Shown here in pieces: positions 9,081 through 17,700 of a stretch of DNA of 64,000 bases (position 1 is its first letter; each line of letters opens with the position of its first letter). Under the pieces are notes generated by a model. The model was not told the DNA's origin, did no database searches, and worked only from the letters and a program-made list of their open reading frames with translations. The position numbers were made by a program, and so were the translations under genes. This DNA comes from UBA5216 sp043743335 (GTDB lineage Bacteria; Pseudomonadota; Gammaproteobacteria; Burkholderiales; SG8-41), in contig JAYTWR010000028.1 in the NCBI GenBank assembly GCA_043743335.1, forward strand, positions 1 to 64,000. The letters are read 5' to 3'.

Positions 9081-9116
9081 ATTACGTAATAAAAACAATA
9101 AGTTATACGTTATAAT
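9081..9116 (+). promoter_or_regulatory. AT-rich spacer with possible -10 element upstream of uup
   Basis: Directly after the transglutaminase stop there is a 10-bp palindrome ATTACGTAAT (9081-9090), then a diverged minus-strand copy of the dispersed AT-rich motif (AACTTATTGTTTTTATTA), then a perfect TATAAT at 9111-9116. No good -35 element lies at the usual distance, so the promoter call is tentative. A start here would give a leader of about 80 bases before uup. Confidence 0.35.
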
Positions 9117-9165
9117 CGCACCCTCTCGCCGTTGCGCCAGCCGCACCCGATGCCGCTGGTGCCAC

Positions 9166-9189
9166 GCACCAACGCACCAACGCACCAAC
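9166..9189. repeat. 8-bp tandem repeat in the uup leader
   Basis: GCACCAAC occurs three times head to tail, ending 15 bp before the uup start codon. Unlike the 9-bp repeats elsewhere it is untranslated and would not need to keep frame. It might affect translation initiation. Confidence 0.75.
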
Positions 9190-9204
9190 ACCCCGAGTTT
9201 TCCC

Positions 9205-11001
9205 ATGCCTCTCATCACCTTGGCCGATGCCGAACTGGCCTATGGCCTGACCCCGCTGCTGGATAGCGCCAACCTTACCGTGCAGCCGAACGAGCGCATC
9301 GGACTCATCGGTCGCAACGGCACCGGTAAATCGTCGCTACTGAAAGTCATCAGCGGTCTGATCAAGCTGGACGACGGCTTGTGCGCCCGCGACGACGGTG
9401 TGCGGCTGGCGATGGTCGAGCAGGAATCAGCGCCGCCGGAAGCCGCCACCTTGCGTGAAAGCCTGGCCTTGGCCGCTGGCTTTGAAGACCGTCACGACGA
9501 GCGCGAGCGCTGGGCCGCCGAGGCGCGTCTCACCGAATACCTGCATCGTTTTGGCCTAGATGAAAACCGCCCCACCGCCACGGCCTCCGGCGGCGAACGC
9601 AAGCGCGCGATGTTAGCGCTGGCGCTGGCGCAAAAGCCTGATCTGTTGTTGCTGGATGAACCGACCAATCACCTCGACATCAGCGGCATCACGCTGCTCG
9701 AAGACCTATTGACTTCGGGTGCCGTGAAATCAGCCATCATCATCACCCATGACCGCGCGTTTCTGGACCGTGTGGCCACACGCATTATCGAGCTCGATCG
9801 CGGCCTGCTGCGCTCGTACCCCGGCAATTACGCTGCGTACGAGGCACGCAAAACGGATCAACTCGCCTCGGAAGCGGTCATGAACCGCAAGTTCGACAAA
9901 TTCTGGGCACAGGAAGAAGTGTGGATACGCAAGGGCATTCAGGCGCGCCGCACCCGCAACGAGGGCCGCGTGCGCCGTCTCGAAGCGCTACGCAACGAGC
10001 GCGCCGAGCGCCGCGAACGCTTGGGCAAAGTGCAACTGTCGCTGGACGCTGGCGAGCGCTCCGGCAAACTGGTGTGCGAGCTTGACGCTGTGAGCAAAAG
10101 CTTCGGCGCACAAACCGTGGTCAACAATCTCTCGCTGCGCATTATGCGCGGCGACCGCTTCGGCTTGATCGGCGCGAATGGCGCGGGCAAATCGACGTTA
10201 ATCAAGTTGATACTCGGCTCACTCGCGCCGGACACCGGCGACGTGCGTCTCGGCACCAACCTGCAAATCGCCTACTTCGACCAAATGCGCGCGCAACTCG
10301 ACCCCGAACGAACGCTGGTGGAAACCATCAGTCCCGGTTCGGAGTGGGTGGAAACCAGCCAAGGGCGAAAACATGTGATGAGTTACCTCAACGATTTTCT
10401 GTTCCCCCCTCAGCGCGCGCAGGCCCCGGTGAAAATGCTCTCCGGCGGCGAACGCAACCGCCTGCTACTGGCGCGCCTGTTCGCGCAACCCGCCAACCTG
10501 CTGGTGCTCGACGAACCCACCAACGACCTCGACATCGAATCGCTGGAGTTGCTCGAAGACACCCTGCAAGGCTACAACGGCACCCTACTGCTGGTGAGCC
10601 ATGACCGCGCATTTCTCGATAACGTCGTCACGCAAACGCTGGCGGTTGAGGACGACGGTCACTGGAAGGAATACGCCGGCGGTTACAGCGATTGGCTGGC
10701 GCAGCGGCCCAAACCGGGAGCGCCGGTGTCACCCGCCATGACACAATCGCTATCCGCCACGCGCGAAAAACCCAAAGCCAAATTGAGCTTTAAGGAACAA
10801 CGCGAGCTGGACGCCCTGCCGCTGGATATTGAGAAGCTGGAACAAGAGCAGGCAGCCATCACTCAGCGCATGAGCAGCGCCGATTACCACAAGGCCGGCA
10901 CCGACGCGATCAAAGCCGACCGTCAGCGCGCGGATGAAATCGGCAAGCTGCTAGAAAAAAAGTTTGAGCGCTGGGCGGCGCTGGATGCGAAGGCGGGTTG
11001 A
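9205..11001 (+). CDS. uup: ABC-F ATPase, Uup type
   Basis: A 598-residue soluble ABC-F protein with two ATPase domains and no membrane segment. The first has Walker A GRNGTGKS (residues 36-43), signature SGGERKR and Walker B LLLDEPTNHLD. The second has GANGAGKST, LSGGERNR and LVLDEPTNDLD. The linker is rich in Arg and charged residues, and a C-terminal helical extension of about 80 residues matches Uup rather than EttA. Uup-type proteins bind the ribosome or branched DNA intermediates. It appears to be a single-gene unit between the transglutaminase gene and the secretion genes. The stop codon is the first of three TGA codons in a 9-bp tandem repeat. Confidence 0.93.
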   Translation: MPLITLADAELAYGLTPLLDSANLTVQPNERIGLIGRNGTGKSSLLKVISGLIKLDDGLCARDDGVRLAMVEQESAPPEAATLRESLALAAGFEDRHDERERWAAEARLTEYLHRFGLDENRPTATASGGERKRAMLALALAQKPDLLLLDEPTNHLDISGITLLEDLLTSGAVKSAIIITHDRAFLDRVATRIIELDRGLLRSYPGNYAAYEARKTDQLASEAVMNRKFDKFWAQEEVWIRKGIQARRTRNEGRVRRLEALRNERAERRERLGKVQLSLDAGERSGKLVCELDAVSKSFGAQTVVNNLSLRIMRGDRFGLIGANGAGKSTLIKLILGSLAPDTGDVRLGTNLQIAYFDQMRAQLDPERTLVETISPGSEWVETSQGRKHVMSYLNDFLFPPQRAQAPVKMLSGGERNRLLLARLFAQPANLLVLDEPTNDLDIESLELLEDTLQGYNGTLLLVSHDRAFLDNVVTQTLAVEDDGHWKEYAGGYSDWLAQRPKPGAPVSPAMTQSLSATREKPKAKLSFKEQRELDALPLDIEKLEQEQAAITQRMSSADYHKAGTDAIKADRQRADEIGKLLEKKFERWAALDAKAG

Positions 11002-11019
11002 GCGGGTTGAGCGGGTTGA
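10993..11019. repeat. 9-bp tandem repeat at the uup stop codon
   Basis: GCGGGTTGA occurs three times head to tail. Each unit ends with an in-frame TGA; the first is the uup stop codon and the other two are downstream. Change in copy number would not alter the protein. Confidence 0.85.
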
Positions 11020-11100
11020 GCGCGCCGACGCGCGCGCCCTGCAGTGCGTTGCGTTGCGTATTGCCGCACTTGCCGGTAACCTAGCCGCTCGCATCTTGCA

Positions 11101-11120
11101 TAAGTGGTTGATTTTATTGA
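11101..11120 (+). repeat. dispersed AT-rich motif, copy d
   Basis: TAAGTGGTTGATTTTATTGA, about 77 bp before the likely start of the type I secretion ABC gene. The sequence from 11104 onward is open in frame with that gene, but the residues it would encode are not conserved-looking, so it is taken as leader. Confidence 0.6.
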
Positions 11121-11196
11121 GATCGCCTGTAGCCCGTGGCCGGCTTTCATACCGGCACGTCGTCGAAACCCGGAAAGCTTGCCCCGCCTGCCATCG

Positions 11197-12954
11197 ATGT
11201 CCGCAACGCCTGCTCCTCACCTTATTTCACGCAACGCCGAACTCGCAGACGTAGTACGCCGCTTTCGCGCCGTGTTCCTGTCGATTGGTGCATTTAGCTT
11301 TGTAATCAACGTTTTACTGCTAGTTCCGTCGCTCTATATGTTGCAGGTGTACGATCGCGTTCTGACCAGCCGCAACGAAACCACGCTGATTTTGCTGACC
11401 GTCATTATGGCTGGCCTTTACGTGCTCGAAGCACTGCTGGAGTTTGTGCGCTCGCGCGTGCTGGTACGCGCCAGTGCGGCACTGGATATCCAGCTAAGCC
11501 CGCGCACATTCGATGCCTCGTTTGAACACCATTTGCAGGGGCGCGGCGGCAGCCCCGCGCAGGCTATGGGCGATCTCACCAATGTGCGGCAGTTTCTCAC
11601 CAGCCAAGGGTTGTTCGCGTTTTTTGATGCGCCGTGGACGCCGATCTATCTGGTGGTAATTTTTATCTTAAGCCCGTGGCTGGGGCTATTCGGCCTGGTA
11701 GGTGCGCTGATTTTGACGGTGATGGCCTACATCACTGAGCGCGCTACGGCACCAGTACTGGCAGAAGCTGCCAAGCATGCAGCATCCGCCAATAATTACG
11801 CCAACAACAACCTGCGCAACGCCGAGGTGATCGAGGCGATGGGCATGCTGGGTCGCCTGCGTGAGCGCTGGTTCAGTCGCCAAACCCGGTTTCTGGCGCT
11901 GCAGGGGCGGGCTAGCGACCGTGCGGCATCTATCGGCGCGGTGACACGGTTTTTCCGCTTGTCGCTGCAATCGGGCATTTTGGGTGTGGGCGCGTTGCTG
12001 GTCATCGAAAACCAGCTCACCTCCGGCGGCATGATCGCCGCGTCGATCTTGCTGGGCCGCATGCTGGCGCCCGTGGAATTGGGCATTGCGTCTTGGCGTG
12101 GCTTCGTCGCGGCGCGCGGTGCGTATGCGCGGCTGGACGAACTGCTGCGCGCACATCCAGCGCGGGGCGACTCGCTGTCGCTCCCCCGCCCGCAAGGCGC
12201 GATCAGCGCGGAAGGGCTTATCGTGGCTGCGCCCGGCAAGCGCGAGCCGATCTTGAAGAGCCTGAATTTCCGTGTGCCGGCAGGTGCGATGGTGGCGGTG
12301 GTGGGTCCCAGCGGCTCCGGCAAATCCACGCTGGCACGCGCGCTGATGGGCATCTGGCGGCCGCTGGCCGGCGCGGTGCGGCTCGACGGTGCTGATGTAT
12401 ACGCGTGGGACAAAGCGCAACTCGGCCCTTGGGTGGGCTATCTGCCGCAAGGCGTTGAATTGCTGGAAGGCACCGCCGCCGAGAACATTGCGCGCTTTGG
12501 CAACGTCGATTCGGATGCCGTGGTGCGCGCGGCGCGAATGGCCGGCGTACATGAGTTGATCTTGCAGTTGCCACAAGGCTACGACACACCCCTGGGCGAC
12601 AGCGGCTCGGTGCTGTCGGGCGGGCAGCGCCAGCGCGTGGCCTTGGCGCGCGCCCTGTATGGCGACCCCGCATTGATTGTGCTGGATGAGCCCAACGCCA
12701 ATCTCGACGACGCAGGCGACGCCGCGTTTTTGAAAGCGCTGCAAGAACTCAAACAGGCCAAGCGCACGGTAATCGTCACCACGCACCGCACCAACGTGCT
12801 GGCCGCAGCGGATCTGGTCATGGTGTTGGTGAATGGCGCCATACAGGCGTATGGCCCACGCGACGACGTGGCCAAGGCGTTGATGCCCAAAGGGCCGCCG
12901 CCCGCGCGACCGCCATCATCACCCCCGTCACCGCCGCAAGGGGTGGGCGCATGA
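11197..12954 (+). CDS. type I secretion ABC transporter, PrtD/LapB-like
   Basis: A 585-residue inner-membrane ABC exporter. A transmembrane domain of about six helices (residues about 20-300, beginning RRFRAVFLSIGAFSFVINVL) is fused to an ATPase domain with Walker A GPSGSGKST, signature LSGGQRQRVALARALYG and Walker B LIVLDEPNANLDD; the last is characteristic of the PrtD branch. There is no N-terminal C39 peptidase domain, so it should export C-terminal-signal substrates. The ATG at 11197 is preferred over the GTG at 11104 because the intervening residues are Pro/Arg-rich and overlap the AT-rich motif. The stop overlaps the start of the membrane-fusion gene. The RTX protein encoded downstream is the obvious substrate. 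Confidence 0.93.
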   Translation: MSATPAPHLISRNAELADVVRRFRAVFLSIGAFSFVINVLLLVPSLYMLQVYDRVLTSRNETTLILLTVIMAGLYVLEALLEFVRSRVLVRASAALDIQLSPRTFDASFEHHLQGRGGSPAQAMGDLTNVRQFLTSQGLFAFFDAPWTPIYLVVIFILSPWLGLFGLVGALILTVMAYITERATAPVLAEAAKHAASANNYANNNLRNAEVIEAMGMLGRLRERWFSRQTRFLALQGRASDRAASIGAVTRFFRLSLQSGILGVGALLVIENQLTSGGMIAASILLGRMLAPVELGIASWRGFVAARGAYARLDELLRAHPARGDSLSLPRPQGAISAEGLIVAAPGKREPILKSLNFRVPAGAMVAVVGPSGSGKSTLARALMGIWRPLAGAVRLDGADVYAWDKAQLGPWVGYLPQGVELLEGTAAENIARFGNVDSDAVVRAARMAGVHELILQLPQGYDTPLGDSGSVLSGGQRQRVALARALYGDPALIVLDEPNANLDDAGDAAFLKALQELKQAKRTVIVTTHRTNVLAAADLVMVLVNGAIQAYGPRDDVAKALMPKGPPPARPPSSPPSPPQGVGA

Positions 12955-14318
12955 AAATCGAACCTGGCGCGCAAGCGGCCTCGCAAATCGTCGAAGCAGA
13001 AGCTATTGTTGACGCGACAAACCCTTTGCCCGACGCCAACTACGGCAAGGTGCTCAAGCTGGGAATGGGGATATTGCTGCTGGGCTTTGGCGGATTTTTG
13101 GCATGGGCCATTTGGGCACCGCTGGATGAGGGCATCCCCGCACCCGGCGTCATTTCGGTCGAATCTAAACGCAAACGCATTGACCACCTGAACGGCGGTA
13201 TCGTCGAAAAATTGCTGGTGCGCGAAGGCCAGCAGGTGCGCGTGGGCGACACCTTGTTAATCCTCAACGATGCGCAAGCCAAAGCCAGCCTGAATGCCGC
13301 AGAAGGCCAGTGGCGCATCGCGCTCGCCACGGTCGCGCGGCTTGAAGCGGAACGCACTACTAGCGCTGCCATTCAGTTTCCGTCAGAGTTGACGGCCAAA
13401 TCCGGTGACACCAACGTCACAGACTTACTGCGCGCGCAGCAAGATTTGTTGCGAGCGCGCCGTGGCGCACTGCAAGGTGAGCTAGCCATCATTCGCGAAT
13501 CGGTGCGCGGCCTGGAAATTCAAGTCAGCAGCCTTGACGCACTGGTGAGCGGGCGCAAACAGCAAATCAAACTCTTCGAAGAACAGCTCGCGGCATACAA
13601 CAAACTGTTCGCACAAAATTTTGTATCTCGCGTGCAACTCATTGAAATAGAACGACAATTAGCCGAAGTGCAAACCCGGCAAAGCGAAGATCTGGCCAAA
13701 ATAGCCGAGGTGAATGCGCGGCTGGCAGAGTTCCGCATGCGCGGCGCACAGCGCGAAATCGAATACCGGCGCGAGGTAGAAACCCAACTCGCCGACACGC
13801 AAAAAGAAGCCTCCGTCGCACGCGAACGGCTGGTCGCAACGCGAGACGTCTTCGAGCGGCTGGTACTCAAAGCCCCGGTCAGCGGCGCGGTGGTTGATTT
13901 GGCGTTTCACACCCTGGGTGGCGTGGTCAAACCCGGCGACAAAATCATGGAAATCGTCCCCGAAGGCGACGCCATGATCGTCGAAGGCCAAGTACCGCCG
14001 CAGTATATCGACCGTGTGAAAGTCGGCTTGCCCGCCGACATTCACTTTGACGCGTATCTCAATCAGGTCAAACAACCGGTGATCGGCGGCAAAGTCGCCA
14101 CAGTGTCGGCAGATGCCTTGACCGACCAGCGAACGGGCGGCCAGTACTACACCATCCGCGTGTCCGTCACCGGCGGCGAACTCAAGCGGCTAGGCGAATT
14201 CAAAATCCAGCCCGGCATGCAGACTACCGTGATGGTCAAGACCGGTGAGCGCTCCATGATGGCCTATCTGCTGCGGCCTTTATTTCGGCGCTTTGCTACG
14301 GCGTTGGGCGAGAATTAA
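12951..14318 (+). CDS. HlyD/PrtE-family membrane fusion protein
   Basis: A 455-residue type I secretion adaptor with one N-terminal membrane helix (about residues 35-60, GMGILLLGFGGFLAWAIW). A lipoyl half-motif follows (GGIVEKLLVREGQQVRVGDTLL), then long coiled-coil helices rich in Gln, Glu and Arg (about residues 110-300), then a second lipoyl half and a beta-barrel C-terminal part (VLKAPVSGAVVDLAFHTLGG). It bridges the ABC protein to an outer-membrane TolC-like channel, which is not encoded beside it. The ATG overlaps the ABC gene stop (ATGA), and an AAGGGG stretch provides the ribosome binding site. Confidence 0.93.
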   Translation: MKIEPGAQAASQIVEAEAIVDATNPLPDANYGKVLKLGMGILLLGFGGFLAWAIWAPLDEGIPAPGVISVESKRKRIDHLNGGIVEKLLVREGQQVRVGDTLLILNDAQAKASLNAAEGQWRIALATVARLEAERTTSAAIQFPSELTAKSGDTNVTDLLRAQQDLLRARRGALQGELAIIRESVRGLEIQVSSLDALVSGRKQQIKLFEEQLAAYNKLFAQNFVSRVQLIEIERQLAEVQTRQSEDLAKIAEVNARLAEFRMRGAQREIEYRREVETQLADTQKEASVARERLVATRDVFERLVLKAPVSGAVVDLAFHTLGGVVKPGDKIMEIVPEGDAMIVEGQVPPQYIDRVKVGLPADIHFDAYLNQVKQPVIGGKVATVSADALTDQRTGGQYYTIRVSVTGGELKRLGEFKIQPGMQTTVMVKTGERSMMAYLLRPLFRRFATALGEN

Positions 14319-14402
14319 GGCTGTATTTCCCAACCCATCAAGCTGGGCATTGAATGGCATTGATACCGGCGAGCACGCAGCGCGCTGGCGGGGGTTTACG
14401 CA

Positions 14403-14428
14403 TAAGTATTTGATTTTAAATAGATTTA
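14403..14428 (+). repeat. dispersed AT-rich motif, copy e
   Basis: TAAGTATTTGATTTTAAA followed by TAGATTTA. The same extension, with one base more, is seen in the copy just after the RTX gene (20561-20586), so the two copies bracket the RTX gene. Confidence 0.7.
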
Positions 14429-14636
14429 TAGAGAAATTCGAATAGTATCAAGCGACCGCATGCGAGGGGTTTTTGCGGCCAAGTGTGAATTATTTACATT
14501 GACATGCGCGGGGTGCCAAACCCATGCTTCGACACTGCGCTTAGCGGGTTACGGTTTTCAGTGTAGTCTTGCTGTGTGCGTGCTGTAGCGCCTCAACCAG
14601 ATTCCGCATAGTGCGTGACGCTTGGTTGCTTGGGCC

Positions 14637-14647
14637 GGGGGGGGGGG
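14637..14647 (+). repeat. homopolymeric G tract, 11 bases
   Basis: Eleven consecutive G residues end 66 bp before the ATG of the RTX gene. Tracts of this kind upstream of surface or secreted protein genes are classic sites of slipped-strand phase variation, because length changes alter promoter geometry or leader structure. Here only one length is seen, so variability is inference. Confidence 0.8.
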
Positions 14648-14713
14648 TAAGATGGCATTTGCAGTCCACACGAAATCTTTAAAGCAGAACGTATTTAGCG
14701 AGGAGTAGCAAAA

Positions 14714-17700
14714 ATGGCAACGTTTAACTGGTCGGCACAGGCGAATCTTTCAACGATATCGGTATTTGATCCGAATGTTGACGTACTGAACTTTGACACC
14801 ATTTCATCGGCAACGTTTCTCACGATTTTAAGCTTCACAGCGACTTCGACCACCTTTTCCGATGGCACGAAGCAAGTCACGGTGAATCTTCCTTTCCGCT
14901 CTATCACGACTGTCGGCAGCACCGATCATATTAATATTACGGGGCTCGGTGGCACTTCGCTGTTGGTAGGCGACAACCTTATCGCGACCGGTGCCGATGA
15001 CAATGCCAACACCCTGACGGGCGGTGCCGGTAACGATCTCATTATCGGTCTTGGCGGCGCGGACAGCCTCTCTGGTGGCAATGGCGACGATTTATTTAGG
15101 ATGTTTGCGGGCAACTCCGGAGAATGGGGAAATGACACCGTTGATGGCGGTGCCGGATTTGATTTTGTCAACTTCCCCACATCAGGCGTATCGACGCCCA
15201 TCGTGGCGAATCTGCTCACAGGCCTTATTACCGGGGGTAACAGCAGCATCACGCTACGCAATATCGAAGGCGTGTCAGTCGGCCACACGCCCGGCGTATT
15301 TGCCAATGATCTGTTTATCGGCGACGGTAATGCCAACGTCTTTGGAGATGGTACCGGTGGGGACGACACGTTTAATGGTGGCGCCGGAAATGACATCTTG
15401 ACAGGAGGCCCGGGCAACGACTCGCTCGATGGCGGCCTTGGCGTTGATAACGCTCAGTACAATACCTCTTTCGGCGCCGCGGGGGTCACGGTCAACCTCC
15501 TTACCGGGACCGCGTCGGGCGATCAGGGCAACGACGTACTCGTCAGTATTGAAAACGTGGTGGGTTCAAACTTCGACGACACCATTACCGGCAACAGCCA
15601 GAACAATTTCCTGCAAGGGTTGAATGGCAACGACACCTTAAGTGGCGGGGATGGTAGCGACACGCTGTTTGGTGACATCGGTAACGACTCGCTGATGGGT
15701 GGCAACGGTAACGACAGGCTGGTGGGTGGCGCGGGCAACGACCTATTGGATGGCGGCGCCGGAACGGAGGATGTAGCCGATTTCTTCAACGCAGCAGGAC
15801 CCGTCACAGTCAATTTGTTTAATGGCACCGCTATTGGCGATGGCACCGACACCTTGATCAACATCGAAGGTGTAATCGGTACCAGCGCCAACGACACCTT
15901 TGTCGGCAGCAACGGCAATGATTTTTTTGATGGCGGCTTGGGTAATGACAGCATCGACGGTGGTGCAGGATTTGACGGGGTGTCATACAGTTCAGCCAGC
16001 GGCGCGGTGCAAGTCAATTTGGCCACAGGCGCGGTAACTGGCGCGGCAGGCGCTGACATACTGGCAAACATCGAGGAAATCGAAAGCTCGCATTTCAGTG
16101 ATTTGCTGGTCGGTAGTTCCACCAACAACGTTATTAGGGGCAATGGCGGCGACGATACGTTGGACGGTGGCTTGGGTAATGACACGCTGATTGGCGGGAC
16201 AGGTACTGACGTGGCAAGTTACTCCAGTGCCACGGGTGCGGTGACTGTCAACCTGACGACAGGTGCGGCCAGCGGCGCGGACGGTAATGACACATTGTCG
16301 GAAATTGAAATTGTCGTTGGCAGCGCTTTCAACGACACCATTACCGGCGACGAAGAGCAAAACTTTTTACAAGGCGGCGCAGGCAACGACACGCTTGATG
16401 GCGGTGGTCAGAGCTTGGCTGTTGCGCGCGGGAACACTGCGGGGGACATTGCTGAATATATCAACGCCACCAGCGCGGTCACCGTAAGTTTGGCCTTGCA
16501 AGGCGCAGCGCAAAATACCGTTGGTGCCGGCATCGACACATTGACCAATTTTGAAAGTATCCGCGGCTCCAATTTCGACGACACACTGACGGGCGACAGC
16601 GGCAATAACTTCCTGAGCGGTGGATTCGGCAACGACACTATGGATGGCGGTGGGGGCCTCGATACGGTCGTCTATTTTGACGCTACCGCTGGGGTGAGCG
16701 TCAGCTTGGCGATACAAGGTGTAGGGCAAAATACTCTCAGCCAGGGCACCGATACACTGATCAGTATCGAAGGCCTTATAGGATCGAATTTCAACGATAC
16801 GCTAACCGGCAGCAGTGCGGATGAACGCTTTGCTGGCAACCTCGGCAATGACAGTATTAGTGGCGGCGCGGGTTTTGATACCGCGAGCTACGCGCAGGCG
16901 AGTGGCAGCGTAACCATTAACCTGACCACCGGCACGGCCACCGGCGCTGACGGCACTGACACGCTGGTTGGCATTGAAGGTGCAGAGGGTTCGTTCTTCG
17001 CCGACACCCTCACCGGCGCAAATGGCGTAGATAACAAACTGCTCGGTTTCGCTGGCAATGATTTGTTTTTTGTCACCAGTGGCGCTACCGCCAGTGGTGA
17101 CACGCTGGATGGCGGCGCAGGCTTTGACTCGCTGTCATTTACCGGCACCGGCGTAGTTTATGGTGGTGCGACGGGTATATCCGTGAATTTCGCCACGCAT
17201 ATCGTTGATATCAACACCAATAGCGCGGCGGTGGGTGAAACGTCCACCGTCAATAGCTTTGACTTCGCGACCGGCACCACCGGCAATGACGTCTTTGTCG
17301 GCGGTGACACCAGTAACAACAACTTCGATAGTACTGGCAACAACATCTCAGAGTCGTTCCGGCCATTGGGCGGGGCCGACACCATTACCGGGGTCGGGGG
17401 CAACGGCAATGCGGCGCGCGTGGATTACGCGACCAACCTCAATACCGAAGCTGTCAACGTCAATTTGCGCACAGGCGTTGCGCTTGACGGCATAGGCGGC
17501 GGTGTCGGTAGCACGGATACGTTAGTCAATGTGAACTTCGTAAGCGGCGGCGCGGGTAATGACGTGCTCACCGGAGGCAGCTTGAGCCGCTCTGGCCAGG
17601 GCGGGTTTTTCGAGACTTTCCGCGGCAATGCGGGTAACGACACCCTTGACGGTGCCAATGCGTTTTCCGATGGCCCCGATGCAAGCAGTGACCGCGCGGA

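Larger units (their letters stand above)
14319..14713. promoter_or_regulatory. leader region of the giant RTX gene
   Basis: This 395-bp gene-free stretch holds, in order, a copy of the dispersed AT-rich motif (14403-14428), a perfect TTGACA at 14499-14504 without a clear -10 partner, an 11-G tract (14637-14647) and the GAGGAG ribosome binding site just before the RTX start. It separates the RTX gene from the secretion genes and presumably carries its own promoter. Confidence 0.55.

Noticed and set aside
10999..11019. Programmed readthrough at the triple TGA after uup
   Set aside because: The three stops are simply the ends of a 9-bp tandem repeat, and the frame beyond shows no conserved-looking protein.
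11686..12786. A long antisense frame within the type I secretion ABC gene
   Set aside because: The opposite strand carries all ABC motifs; this frame has none and is a coding shadow.
14499..14530. sigma70 promoter with TTGACA upstream of the RTX gene
   Set aside because: The -35 hexamer is perfect but no acceptable -10 lies 16-18 bp away, so it is mentioned only as part of the leader region.
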